A stretch of DNA of 64,000 nucleotides from Niabella sp. Lineage in GTDB: Bacteria > Bacteroidota > Bacteroidia > Chitinophagales > Chitinophagaceae. The notes under the pieces are model-generated. The model searched no databases. It was not told the origin of the DNA and worked only from the letters and a program-made list of their open reading frames with translations. The stretch lies in NCBI GenBank assembly GCA_017744715.1, contig JAGIAT010000019.1:1-64000 (forward strand), written 5' to 3'. Positions within the stretch are counted from its first letter, which is position 1, and every line of letters starts with the position of its first letter. The position numbers and the translations under genes were made by a program. This document shows positions 7,138 through 16,155 of the stretch, in pieces.

Positions 7138-9729
7138 ATGGCGAAGAATCTACTGATCGTGGAGAGCCCGGCAAAGGCAAAAACCATTGAGAAATTTTTA
7201 GGCAAAGACTTCCAGGTTAAGAGCAGTTTCGGGCACATTCGTGATCTTGAGAAAGCAGGAATGGGTATCGATATTGAGAAGCAGTTTCACCCCCGCTATG
7301 TGGTTTCGGAGGGGAAAGAGAAAGTGGTGCGCGATCTGAAGCAACTGGCCTCAAAAAGCGAAGAAGTATGGCTGGCAACGGATGAGGACCGGGAGGGTGA
7401 GGCCATCAGCTGGCATTTATGCGAGGTGCTGGGCCTGGATCCCAAAACAACCAAACGTATTGTTTTTAATGAAATTACCAAACCGGCCATTCAGCAGGCA
7501 GTGGCAGCTCCCCGGCATGTAGACATGAACCTGGTGGATGCCCAGCAGGCCCGCCGGGTGCTGGATCGCATCGTTGGATTTGAACTGAGCCCGGTGCTGT
7601 GGCGGAAAATAAGTGTAAAGAACAACCTGAGCGCCGGAAGGGTACAGAGTGTGGCAGTACGGCTGATTGCTGAAAGAGAACGGGAGATCAATGCATTTGA
7701 ACCGCAAAGCAGCTTTAAAATTGTAGCTGTTTTTACGGCAACGGACATTGCCGGCAAAAAAATCTCGTTTAAAGCGGAAGGTGCAAAATTCAATAATGCA
7801 ACAGATGCTGAACGTTTTTTACAGTCTTGCCAGCAAGCAGACTATACCGTAAAAGACATCCAGGTAAAACCGGGAAAACGCAGTCCGGCTCCGCCGTTCA
7901 CCACTTCTACCTTGCAACAGGAAGCCAGCCGCAAATTTGGCTATAGTGTAAGCCGCACCATGCAGCTTGCACAGCAATTGTATGAGAACGGGCATATTAC
8001 CTATATGCGTACAGATAGTGTGAACCTGAGCAATACGGCGCTTGGAGATCTTACCAACACCATTAAGAATATGTACGGCGAGCAATACCACCAGTTCCGC
8101 CGTTTTAAAAATAAGAACGAGAGTGCACAGGAGGCACACGAAGCCATCCGTCCAACGTACATGAGTAACACTACGGTTGAAAATGCAGATTGGAAGCGGC
8201 TTTATGATCTTATATGGAAGCGAACCATGGCCAGCCAGATGGCCGATGCACAGCTGGAAAAAACCACCGCTAAAATAGAGATCTCCACCAATAAAGAATA
8301 CCTGTCGGCAACCGGGGAGGTTGTAAAATTTGACGGGTTCCTGAAGCTGTACCGGGAAGACCGGGATGATGAAGACATCCAGGAAGATGAAGCACAGGAA
8401 GGCATGCTGCCCCCGTTAACCATCGGGCAACAGCTTCCGCTGGTGGAAATGACCGGCACCGAACGGTTTACCCGGCCTTCGCCCCGCTATACAGAAGCTT
8501 CCCTTGTAAAAAAACTGGAAGAACTGGGCATCGGGCGTCCTTCTACCTACGCCCCCACTATTTCAACCATCCTGAAACGGGAGTATGTGGAAAAACGTGA
8601 TAAAGAAGGTATAGAACGGAAATACCGGATCATTACGTTAAAGGATAACCAGCTTTCCAAAAAAGAGCATACCGAAATTACCGGAGCCGAAAAAGCCAAA
8701 TTATTTCCAACAGACCTGGGGCTGGTGGTAACGGATTTCCTGAAGCAATACTTTGAGAATATCATGGATTACGGCTTTACCGCCCGGATCGAGGAAGAAT
8801 TTGATGAAATCGCTAACGGTAAATTATCGTGGAATAAACTTATCGACGAATTTTATCACCCCTTTAAAGAAGGTGTTGATAATACCATTGAAACCGCTGA
8901 GCGTATTAAAGGCGAACGGGAACTGGGTGCGGACCCGGAAACCGGCAAACCGGTTATTGCCCGGATGGGCCGTTTTGGCCCGATGATCCAGATCGGGAAT
9001 GCCGATGATGAGGAAAAACCACGGTTTGCCACACTGCGGAAAGGCCAAAGTATTGAAACGATTACCTTCGAAGAGGCGATGGACCTGTTCAAGCTTCCGG
9101 TTACACTGGGAACCTATGAAGACAAAGAAGTATCCGTAAATGTGGGCCGTTTTGGTCCTTATGTAAAATGGGGCGAAGACTTTATCTCTATCCCCCGCAC
9201 AGAAGATCCCCTGTCCGTTGATATGGAGCGTGCCATTGCGTTGATCAGCGAAAAGCAGGTAGCGGATGCGCCCATCGCGTATTTTGACGAAAAACCCGTT
9301 ACAAAAGGCAAGGGCCGTTTTGGTCCCTATATCAAATGGAACGATCTGTTTATTAATGTGCCGCGCCGGTATAATTTTGATAACCTTTCACAGGAAGACA
9401 TTGATGAGTTGGTCAAAACAAAGCTGGAGAAGGAGTCTAACCGGTACATACAGCAATGGCCCGAAGAAAAGATCGCGCTGGAGAACGGACGCTGGGGCGC
9501 TTTTATCCGTTTTGGCAAAAAAATGGTGAAACTCGGAAGAAAGGAAGACGGTACTAAATATACGCCCGAAGAAGTGGCCCTGTTAGATATCGAAACAGTA
9601 AAAAAAATGATCGAGGCAGAGCTTCCCGGAGCGTTCAGCAAACCGGCCAAGAAAACGGCAGCAAAAAAGGCCTCCGCCAAAAAAACAACAGCAAAAAAAA
9701 CCGCGGCTAAAAAAACAACCAAGAAATAA
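7138..9729 (+). CDS. topA: DNA topoisomerase I
   Basis: The 863-residue type IA topoisomerase relaxes negative supercoils through a 5'-phosphotyrosine link. The Toprim domain is at the N-terminus with Glu9 (LIVESPAKAK) and the acidic TDEDREGE cluster at 81-88. The catalytic tyrosine is Tyr289 in HITYMRTDS. Instead of E. coli-style zinc fingers the C-terminal part carries several topoisomerase C-terminal repeats with the recurring GRFGPYVKW or GRFGPYIKW motif, and it ends in a Lys/Ala-rich tail from about residue 835, as in many Bacteroidota enzymes. The start is ATG at 7138. An AT-rich leader with TAATCTTG (one mismatch from TAnnTTTG) precedes it. Confidence 0.97.
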   Translation: MAKNLLIVESPAKAKTIEKFLGKDFQVKSSFGHIRDLEKAGMGIDIEKQFHPRYVVSEGKEKVVRDLKQLASKSEEVWLATDEDREGEAISWHLCEVLGLDPKTTKRIVFNEITKPAIQQAVAAPRHVDMNLVDAQQARRVLDRIVGFELSPVLWRKISVKNNLSAGRVQSVAVRLIAEREREINAFEPQSSFKIVAVFTATDIAGKKISFKAEGAKFNNATDAERFLQSCQQADYTVKDIQVKPGKRSPAPPFTTSTLQQEASRKFGYSVSRTMQLAQQLYENGHITYMRTDSVNLSNTALGDLTNTIKNMYGEQYHQFRRFKNKNESAQEAHEAIRPTYMSNTTVENADWKRLYDLIWKRTMASQMADAQLEKTTAKIEISTNKEYLSATGEVVKFDGFLKLYREDRDDEDIQEDEAQEGMLPPLTIGQQLPLVEMTGTERFTRPSPRYTEASLVKKLEELGIGRPSTYAPTISTILKREYVEKRDKEGIERKYRIITLKDNQLSKKEHTEITGAEKAKLFPTDLGLVVTDFLKQYFENIMDYGFTARIEEEFDEIANGKLSWNKLIDEFYHPFKEGVDNTIETAERIKGERELGADPETGKPVIARMGRFGPMIQIGNADDEEKPRFATLRKGQSIETITFEEAMDLFKLPVTLGTYEDKEVSVNVGRFGPYVKWGEDFISIPRTEDPLSVDMERAIALISEKQVADAPIAYFDEKPVTKGKGRFGPYIKWNDLFINVPRRYNFDNLSQEDIDELVKTKLEKESNRYIQQWPEEKIALENGRWGAFIRFGKKMVKLGRKEDGTKYTPEEVALLDIETVKKMIEAELPGAFSKPAKKTAAKKASAKKTTAKKTAAKKTTKK

Positions 9730-10033
9730 GGCTGAATCAGAGCCGATCTTATTTCTTTTGCCTCCCGAGTAGCGGCCCTTATTGTTGTGCACCTCAAATT
9801 TCCCTGTTTATGGGATCCCTGCCGCCTCCCTGAGAGCGCAGGCTTTGCCGGAAAGGCATTACTGGTTTTAACGGTATCAGCAGGCAGGCCGTTTAACCAG
9901 CTCTTTGGTTCTTTCGTTTATATGCATTCATTTCCTTTAGCGGAGTTTTTTACAGGACATTGATATACTACCGGTTTTCTGGTATATTTCCGGCTCCGTT
10001 GACGGAGAATCGAATTATTTTTTATTTTGCCTC
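9730..10033. other. Intergenic gap topA to histidine kinase, no gene seen
   Basis: This 304-base gap holds no credible coding frame or RNA gene. The last 40 bases are AT-rich and end in TTATTTTGCC just before the kinase start, which is one base short of the TAnnTTTG promoter consensus. A small CTCCG-TTGA-CGGAG hairpin lies near 9994-10007. No clear terminator follows topA, only a weak GGCTG...GAGCC hairpin at 9730-9745. Confidence 0.4.
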
Positions 10034-12025
10034 ATGCGATGTCTGTTCTTATTCATTGTGTGGAGTATCGTCACCCTGGAAAGCCAGGGTCAGCCAATGC
10101 TGGGCAATACCAGTTATCCGGACAGTCTGCTGCAGCTGCTTCAAAACACCGGAAGCGACAGTACAAAGGCCCGTCTCAATTATTTTCTTTCCGACTATTG
10201 GAGTTACACAGATACAGCCAGGGCTTCATTCTATTTGAAGGAAGGGTTAAAAGCAGCTAAAGACCACTCCTATTTGCAGGCACTCTTTGTGTTTTATGAG
10301 GCGCTGCTCCTGCACGATGTTCAACTGGAAGCGGCTGCAAAAAAATACAAAGAGTCCGAAAAACTGCTTGAGAAGTTTCCCTATAAAGAAGCCCTGATTT
10401 ACAGGGCAAGGGCCTGGAGAAACTATGGCACATTACAACAACGGAAGGACAATGAACAGGAAATGGTAGTAGCGATCCTGGATCACGCGATTCCCCTTGT
10501 TCGAAAAGCCGGCGACCTGGAACGCGAAGGAAGCTATTACAATGATGTGGGGATGGTATATATGAACCAGCTAATGCATTCTAAGGCGGAAACGTTTTTT
10601 GCAAAAAGCTTATCGTTGCTGAAAAAAACAACTCCCAAACTGGAAACGATGATCCTGGCTCTGGACAACCGGGCAAAGAACTTTTGTTATATGGATAGCA
10701 TGCAGTATGCACGCCCCCTGCTGAATGAAATGGGAGCATTGCTAAAGCCTTATCCGGAAGCAGAGTACAATATTGATTATGCACTCACCAAAAGCGTTTA
10801 CTACCGGAAAACGGGTGATCTTCCTGCCGCATTGAAAAGTTTGCAGGGGGCACTGCCACTCGCACGCAAGCTTAAACAAAAGCGGTTGGAAAACAGCCTT
10901 CAATTCCAGGTATACAAGGTGTACACCGCCATGGGAAACTACCGGTTGGCACTCGAAGCATTACAAACCGTTATAAAAAACAAGCAATATACATTTATGG
11001 AAGACGAGGTAATGCATGCCTTTGAAATGTCTGAAACCTATGCACACCTGAACGATATTCCCCATGCCTACCACTGGTTAAAAAAATACAGCATCCTCCG
11101 GGATACCATGTACATGCGGAACCTGAAAGCCGGGATCTCCGATATGGAAACAAAATTTAACACTGCCGAAAAAGAAAAAGAAATTGTGTTGCTTCAGGCA
11201 GAGAATAAGGAAGCCGCACTTAAAGCACGAAATTCCCGGTTAAGCACGCTGATCCTCATTATTATTTGTTTTGCAATCCTGGTTGTGCTGATTTTTGTAA
11301 CCATCACCTATCGGACCTTCAAAACGCTGGCGGCTCAAAAAGAGCTGAACTACCGGCAGCAATTGAAAGAAATGGAGCAACAGCGCCAGATTGTTACCAC
11401 GGAAGCCATGCTGGAGGGTGAAGAACGCGAAAGAAGACGCGTGGCACGGGATCTTCACGACGGACTGGGGGGAATGCTTGCAGGAATAAAACTTAAATTA
11501 TCCAGTCATGCAAGCAGCCCAAGGAACCAGCTGCGGGATGATCAGCCGGAGCTTTCCGCCATCATTGACCAACTGGACCGCTCGGTAACCGAACTCAGAA
11601 GGATCGCGCGGAACATGATGCCGGAAAGCCTTATCCGTTTTGGCCTGCAAACTGCTTTAAAAGACTTGTGCGAATCTCTCATGACCCGGGAAACCCATAT
11701 CCGTTTTACGGCTTTTGATATTGATGAACGGATGGAGCTTTCGACCCAGGTGGTGATCTATCGCATCATCCAGGAAGCACTGGCCAATGCGATCCGGCAT
11801 TCAAAGGCAAACAACATTATCGTGCAGTGCAGCCAGGATGAAAGCCGTTTTTATATAACCGTGGAAGACGACGGCATCGGCTTTAACAGCCAGGCAACGG
11901 AAAAGAAAGGAATGGGGTTGGTAAATATTGAAAACCGGGTAAAGTACCTGAACGGCAAAATAGATGTGGTATCTTCTGCCAATGAGGGAACTACCATAAA
12001 TATGGAATTAAATGTTGCAGCATAG
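10034..12025 (+). CDS. TPR-containing sensor histidine kinase (HisKA_3 / NarL-type)
   Basis: The 663-residue product starts with a signal peptide (hydrophobic core LFLFIVWSIV), followed by a periplasmic region of tetratricopeptide-like helices (about 40-380), a single membrane segment near 404-428, a short coiled coil, and a HisKA_3 dimerisation domain with RVARDLHDGLGG, where His475 is the predicted phosphate acceptor. The C-terminal HATPase domain has IIQEALANAIRHS (N box) and DDGIGF (G1 box). It overlaps the following response-regulator gene by 14 bases, so they are a translationally linked pair. The signal sensed is unknown; TPR kinases of this layout are abundant in Bacteroidota. Confidence 0.93.
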   Translation: MRCLFLFIVWSIVTLESQGQPMLGNTSYPDSLLQLLQNTGSDSTKARLNYFLSDYWSYTDTARASFYLKEGLKAAKDHSYLQALFVFYEALLLHDVQLEAAAKKYKESEKLLEKFPYKEALIYRARAWRNYGTLQQRKDNEQEMVVAILDHAIPLVRKAGDLEREGSYYNDVGMVYMNQLMHSKAETFFAKSLSLLKKTTPKLETMILALDNRAKNFCYMDSMQYARPLLNEMGALLKPYPEAEYNIDYALTKSVYYRKTGDLPAALKSLQGALPLARKLKQKRLENSLQFQVYKVYTAMGNYRLALEALQTVIKNKQYTFMEDEVMHAFEMSETYAHLNDIPHAYHWLKKYSILRDTMYMRNLKAGISDMETKFNTAEKEKEIVLLQAENKEAALKARNSRLSTLILIIICFAILVVLIFVTITYRTFKTLAAQKELNYRQQLKEMEQQRQIVTTEAMLEGEERERRRVARDLHDGLGGMLAGIKLKLSSHASSPRNQLRDDQPELSAIIDQLDRSVTELRRIARNMMPESLIRFGLQTALKDLCESLMTRETHIRFTAFDIDERMELSTQVVIYRIIQEALANAIRHSKANNIIVQCSQDESRFYITVEDDGIGFNSQATEKKGMGLVNIENRVKYLNGKIDVVSSANEGTTINMELNVAA

Positions 12026-12650
12026 TAAACAATTGATTATTGCAATTGTAGACGATCATCCTATTGTGATTGAAGGACTGAAGAACCTGCTGTCCTCCGA
12101 AACGGGATTTGAGATCGTAAGCTTTACTACCGGGGCCGATTTTTTAAATTACCTCAGAACAAATGATGCAGATGTGGTATTGCTGGATATCGTTTTGCCA
12201 GACATAAACGGACTTGAACTTTGCAAAGATCTTAAAAAGAAGCACCCGGATATGACCATCCTGGCGATCAGCAACCAGGCCGAACGAAGCATCATCGTGC
12301 AAATGCTGCAAAACGGCGCCAGCGGTTACCTCCTCAAAAATGCATCTGCAGATGAACTGCTGGATTGCATTGACAAAGGAATGAGGGGTGAGCAGGCGCT
12401 AAGCAGCGAAGCAAGGGAGATCATGTCCCGCCCTGCAACCAACGATTGGAATGGCATTCCATCGCTTACCAAGCGTGAGAAAGAAATCCTGCGGCTCATT
12501 TCTGATGGCTTCTCCAGCACGGATATTGCAGAAAAACTGTTCCTGAGCCAGCTGACCGTAGAAACCCACCGCAGGAACATCATACAAAAATTCCAGACCA
12601 ACAATATGTTCTCCGTGATCAAACTGGCGATAGAACATAAGATCATTTAA
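12012..12650 (+). CDS. NarL/FixJ-family response regulator with LuxR-type DNA-binding domain
   Basis: The 212-residue product has a receiver domain (residues 8-125) with acidic pair Asp14-Asp15, phospho-acceptor Asp59 in LLDIVLPD, and Lys109 in the YLLKNAS motif. The C-terminal LuxR helix-turn-helix (about 150-210) contains LTKREKEILRLISDG and the recognition region TVETHRRNI. It overlaps the sensor kinase gene by 14 bases and is surely its partner. Target genes are not evident; the neighbouring genes downstream are on the other strand. Confidence 0.95.
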   Translation: MLQHSKQLIIAIVDDHPIVIEGLKNLLSSETGFEIVSFTTGADFLNYLRTNDADVVLLDIVLPDINGLELCKDLKKKHPDMTILAISNQAERSIIVQMLQNGASGYLLKNASADELLDCIDKGMRGEQALSSEAREIMSRPATNDWNGIPSLTKREKEILRLISDGFSSTDIAEKLFLSQLTVETHRRNIIQKFQTNNMFSVIKLAIEHKII

Positions 12651-12832
12651 ACAGTGCGCGCCATGAAGAAACACAAAGCATTGATGGGCCTTCGCCGTCC
12701 AGCTGCATCAAATAAACACGTTATTACAGCGTAACAGTCTATTCCAACTTTTGCCAAAACCGTCAAAACGCTCCGGGTGTACCGCGAAGAGAAAACATAA
12801 AAATCTTTGTGTTTCTTCGTGCCTTAGTGGCA

Positions 12833-13765
12833 TTAGCCCCTTACATCATTCCCCAGCATCGTTTGCCGGATGCCTTCCATATAGCTCGTAGGCTCAAACC
12901 CGAATGCCTTTATAAATTTTGAGCTGTCAAAATAATAATCCTGGTTATTCTGATATTGCATTTCCCGGAGTTCTTTTATCGTACGGGAAAATAAGCCGCT
13001 CAATGCCAGCAGCAGTGGAGATAATACAAAATAGCGGGGTTTTACCTGCAGCTGCGCAGCTGCCAGCTCAATGAACTGTTTCCCGGTAAGGCGTTCCTCT
13101 GATGTAGGCAGGTGCCATACCTGGCCATAGGCCGCCCCGGTATTGCCCAACAGCGCCGTGGCCCTTGCAGCGTCGGGTGTATAGGTGAAGGAATGTACTT
13201 TGTGCACATTGGCCTGCCAGTTGGCGCGGCGTCCTTTTTTGAAGTTATCCAACACAAGCTGGTTCAATATACCATTGCGTGCCGCCGGACCATAAAAATC
13301 GGCACTGCGTGCGACCAGGTATTGCAATCCCCTTGTTGCGGCAGCTACGGCCAGCATTTGAATTAATTTTGCCCTTACCCTACCCTTTCTTGAAGGAGGA
13401 TTGATCGGACTTTCTTCATGCATCAGCGGGATCGCCGTTTTTGCATACACATACACATTATCAAAAAATACCAGTTTGCACCGGTGTTTTATGCAGGCCT
13501 CAATTACATTGTGCATGATCACCGGCCATTGTTTTTCCCAAGTGGAGGCGTTATACGGCAACCCAACGGTTAAATAAGCCACCTCGCTGCCGGCTATGGC
13601 CTGTTCCACCAGCGCCGCATCCTGCAGATCTCCGGCGATCAGCTCATCGGTTTCATTTACCTTTTGCGGATGCCGTCCTACCAGTCGCACCCGGTTTGTA
13701 TAAGCGCTTAAAGCAGTGGCAAGAAATTTTCCGATATCGCCACCGGCGCCTAAAATTGTTTGCAT
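12833..13765 (-). CDS. NAD(P)-binding epimerase/dehydratase-like (NmrA/extended SDR-type) protein
   Basis: The 310-residue product begins with a Rossmann motif, ILGAGGDIGKFLA (residues 4-16), and carries LVGRHPQKV after the second strand, which favours NADP. The VYVYAKTAIP region at about 103-112 aligns with the area of the catalytic Tyr/Lys of extended SDRs, but a canonical YxxxK with an upstream Ser is not clear to me, so an NmrA-like binding-only role is possible. The C-terminal part (RTIKELREMQYQ, then YYFDSSKFIKAFGFEPTSY) is typical of the NAD-dependent epimerase group. A TAGGTTTG element (minus strand, 13787-13794) precedes it. It lies 61 bases downstream of a Crp-type regulator gene. 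Confidence 0.8.
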   Translation of the reverse strand: MQTILGAGGDIGKFLATALSAYTNRVRLVGRHPQKVNETDELIAGDLQDAALVEQAIAGSEVAYLTVGLPYNASTWEKQWPVIMHNVIEACIKHRCKLVFFDNVYVYAKTAIPLMHEESPINPPSRKGRVRAKLIQMLAVAAATRGLQYLVARSADFYGPAARNGILNQLVLDNFKKGRRANWQANVHKVHSFTYTPDAARATALLGNTGAAYGQVWHLPTSEERLTGKQFIELAAAQLQVKPRYFVLSPLLLALSGLFSRTIKELREMQYQNNQDYYFDSSKFIKAFGFEPTSYMEGIRQTMLGNDVRG

Positions 13766-13826
13766 GATGGGTTGTTTTTATAACTGCAAACCTACCGCCG
13801 GTCTTTCACTTAAACGATGATCTGTG

Positions 13827-14414
13827 TTAAGATTTCTGAGGGATCATGATGCGCTTGCGGATGCGGCTCAGACTTTCCGGGGCAATTCCCAGGTACTGAG
13901 CAATATAACGTTGTGGCACCCGTTGAAATAGCAGGGGCTTTTCCCGGAGCAGATCTGTAAACTGTTTTTCAGGCGAAAGTGACAACAGCGATTTCGTACG
14001 CCGGATATTTTCGGCTGCTACATTTTCCACGATGATCCTGAAGCATTCGGCAGCAGCAGGCAATGTATGCAGGGCCGTTACCAGGTCGTTGCAGGTAATG
14101 ACCAGGCAGGTAGTGGGTTCAAGGGCCGCGATACTGGAAGCCGACCGCGACTTCCGGGAAAAGCTTTCAAGATCGGTAAGGAACTCCTGTTCCATCGATA
14201 AATTGCAGGTGCGTTCCTGTCCGTCTTCATTCAGAAAGTATTGGCGAAGGCTGCCTTTCATGATAAAAAAGACCTCGTTGGCCACCTGCCCTTCTTCCAG
14301 CAACCGGGCACCCCTTTTATATTTTTTTTCGGAAAAAAGCGAAAGGAAATAAGTCGCTTCCGGATCAGGAAACGTTGTAAACCGGCGTACCGTAGCGATC
14401 AGTGGATGCAACAT
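13827..14414 (-). CDS. Crp/Fnr-family transcriptional regulator
   Basis: The product is 195 residues from the ATG at 14414. It has an N-terminal cyclic-nucleotide-binding-like beta barrel (LLEEGQVANEVFFIMKGSL at about 42-60) and a C-terminal winged helix whose recognition part is RYIAQYLGIAPESLSRIRKR. This is the common Bacteroidota Crp-like group; the cAMP contact residues of E. coli Crp are not obvious, so the ligand may be absent or different. A TTG at 14447 would add 11 residues from within an inverted repeat and is not preferred. It may control the adjacent NAD(P)-binding protein gene downstream, or itself, which is inference from position. Confidence 0.88.
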   Translation of the reverse strand: MLHPLIATVRRFTTFPDPEATYFLSLFSEKKYKRGARLLEEGQVANEVFFIMKGSLRQYFLNEDGQERTCNLSMEQEFLTDLESFSRKSRSASSIAALEPTTCLVITCNDLVTALHTLPAAAECFRIIVENVAAENIRRTKSLLSLSPEKQFTDLLREKPLLFQRVPQRYIAQYLGIAPESLSRIRKRIMIPQKS

Positions 14415-14429
14415 AGCATAAAGATAAAC

Positions 14430-14506
14430 AATAAGCGGTTGTATCAAAAGTCTCTTTATACCGTGTTGGCATGATAGATTAAAAACTTTTGATACAACCG
14501 CTTATT
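14430..14506. repeat. Perfect 22-bp inverted repeat with 33-base spacer, between serC and the Crp-type gene
   Basis: The left arm is 14430-14451 and the right arm 14485-14506; every base pairs. The arms contain AAGCGGTTGTATCAAAAG and its complement. Read as RNA on the minus strand (serC towards crp) this would be a long hairpin just upstream of the crp start. There is no U-tract after it, so it is not a standard terminator. It might be a regulatory hairpin, a wide operator, or a tiny inverted-repeat element (77 bp); no obvious target duplication flanks it. Confidence 0.9.
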
Positions 14507-14526
14507 CTATATTGCCGTACGCAACC

Positions 14527-15609
14527 TTATGCGTTCGCCAACTCAAACTGTTTCATAAAATCAACCAGCTTTTGTACGGTTTCCAACGGAGTTGCGTTAT
14601 AAATGCTCGCCCGCATGCCACCGGTGGTCCGGTGCCCCTTCAGGTTTACAAACCCGCTGGCCGCTGCTTCCTTTAAAAACTGGTCGTCCAGCGTATGATC
14701 CTTTGTAATAAACGGCACGTTCATAATCGAGCGGTCTTCTGTAGCCGCCGTACCGCTGAACAATGCCGAATTATCCAGGAACTCATACAACACGCGCGCT
14801 TTTTCAATATTTATTTTGGCGATGGCATCCACACCTCCAAGATCCTTCAGCCATTCATAAACCAGCTTACACAAATAAATGCCATAGGTGGGCGGTGTAT
14901 TGAACATGGATCCGTTATCTGCATGATTTTTATAGTTCATCATTGCAGGTGTAAATTCCATGGCATTGCCCAAAAGGTCTTCCCTTACAATGACCACGCA
15001 CACACCGGCTGCACCCATATTCTTTTGAGCGCCGGCATAGATCAGACCAAATTTCCGGACGTCGTAATATTTAGACAGGATATCGGACGACATATCGGCC
15101 ACCAGTGTTACATCGCCTGTATCCGGTAATTCATTGAACCGGGTTCCGTAAATGGTATTATTGGTGGTGATGTGAAAATAATCTGCATCCGGCGTAAAGG
15201 TGGCCGGGTCCAGCTTGGGTATATAGTTAAAGATTTTGTCCTTTGAACTGGCCACTACATTTACGGTTCCATAACGGGATGCTTCTTTGATCGCTTTATC
15301 GGACCATACACCTGTATTAACATAGTCTGCCTTCTTATTCCGGTTCATCAGGTTTAAGGGAACCATGGCAAACTGGCTGGATGCGCCCCCCTGGAGGAAC
15401 AATACTTTGTAATTGTCCGGTACCTGCATCAGCTCGCGGAACAATTGTTCTGCCGATTCAATAATGGCCATATAATCTTTCGATCGGTGACTCATCTCCA
15501 TTACGGACATTCCGGTATTGTTGTAGTTCAATAACTCTTTCTGTGCTCTTAATAACACCGCTTCCGGTAATGCACAGGGCCCGGCCGAAAAATTGTAGAC
15601 TCTTTCCAT
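14527..15609 (-). CDS. serC: Phosphoserine aminotransferase
   Basis: The 360-residue class V aminotransferase converts 3-phosphohydroxypyruvate and glutamate to phosphoserine in serine synthesis, and also serves pyridoxine synthesis in some bacteria. Motifs are YNFSAGPCALP at the N-terminus, FLQGGASSQFAMVP at 71-84, and the PLP-binding Lys196 in YAGAQKNMGAAG. Length matches the family. A promoter-like TAATTTTG element lies at 15641-15648 on the minus strand, about 32 bases before the start. serA is not next to it in this window. The 22-bp inverted repeat lies downstream. Confidence 0.97.
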   Translation of the reverse strand: MERVYNFSAGPCALPEAVLLRAQKELLNYNNTGMSVMEMSHRSKDYMAIIESAEQLFRELMQVPDNYKVLFLQGGASSQFAMVPLNLMNRNKKADYVNTGVWSDKAIKEASRYGTVNVVASSKDKIFNYIPKLDPATFTPDADYFHITTNNTIYGTRFNELPDTGDVTLVADMSSDILSKYYDVRKFGLIYAGAQKNMGAAGVCVVIVREDLLGNAMEFTPAMMNYKNHADNGSMFNTPPTYGIYLCKLVYEWLKDLGGVDAIAKINIEKARVLYEFLDNSALFSGTAATEDRSIMNVPFITKDHTLDDQFLKEAAASGFVNLKGHRTTGGMRASIYNATPLETVQKLVDFMKQFELANA

Positions 15610-15752
15610 TCTGAAAACTGTTTTTAAAATAAATGAGGTGCAAAATTAATAAGAACCGAGCACCCCGTTAAAGGCTTTAATGAATTTCTAATAAGAAGTT
15701 GATCTGTTGATTTTTTTTCAACAAACATCCTTGTTTCGCGGCATATCTGCCG

Positions 15753-15998
15753 TTAGCAGGAACAATCTGTTTTGAAGGTTCCGTTTACCGCAATGATTTT
15801 TGAAATATCGAGGGTTGTACCGTTGTCCAGCACCAGGTAATACGTGCCTTCCTTCTGAATGATCTCGCGGATCATACCCTCGGCCCGTTCCCAGCCACCG
15901 GTATCGGACAACAGCGACACTTTCTGATGGTTTTCCAGATGCGATTTCAGCAGCTCCAGGAAACTGTCTGCAGGGTCCAGTGTATATTTATAATCCAT
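15753..15998 (-). CDS. Small conserved-looking hypothetical protein
   Basis: The 81-residue product is probably soluble, with an N-terminal helical part, a predicted beta-rich middle (TYYLVLDNGTTLDISKIIAVNG) and a terminal Cys-Ser-Cys. The beta hairpins with an LDNG turn resemble small Sm-like or SH3-like barrels, but that is only an impression. Start is ATG at 15998, preceded by TATCTTTG (minus strand, 16009-16016), a good TAnnTTTG match, which supports it being a real gene. It stands alone between serC and the sufE-like gene. I do not recognise a family. Confidence 0.65.
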   Translation of the reverse strand: MDYKYTLDPADSFLELLKSHLENHQKVSLLSDTGGWERAEGMIREIIQKEGTYYLVLDNGTTLDISKIIAVNGTFKTDCSC

Positions 15999-16155
15999 AG
16001 CTTATCCCCAAAGATAATCAATTCCGAACGCATTCATACCCAATGTGTTTAATGCGCATAAATATTATTTATTCACACACATACGAATCTGGGTCATTTC
16101 TGCGTTTTATCTTATGTTCAAAACATATTAGGAATACCGATAAACTACCAAGCAC

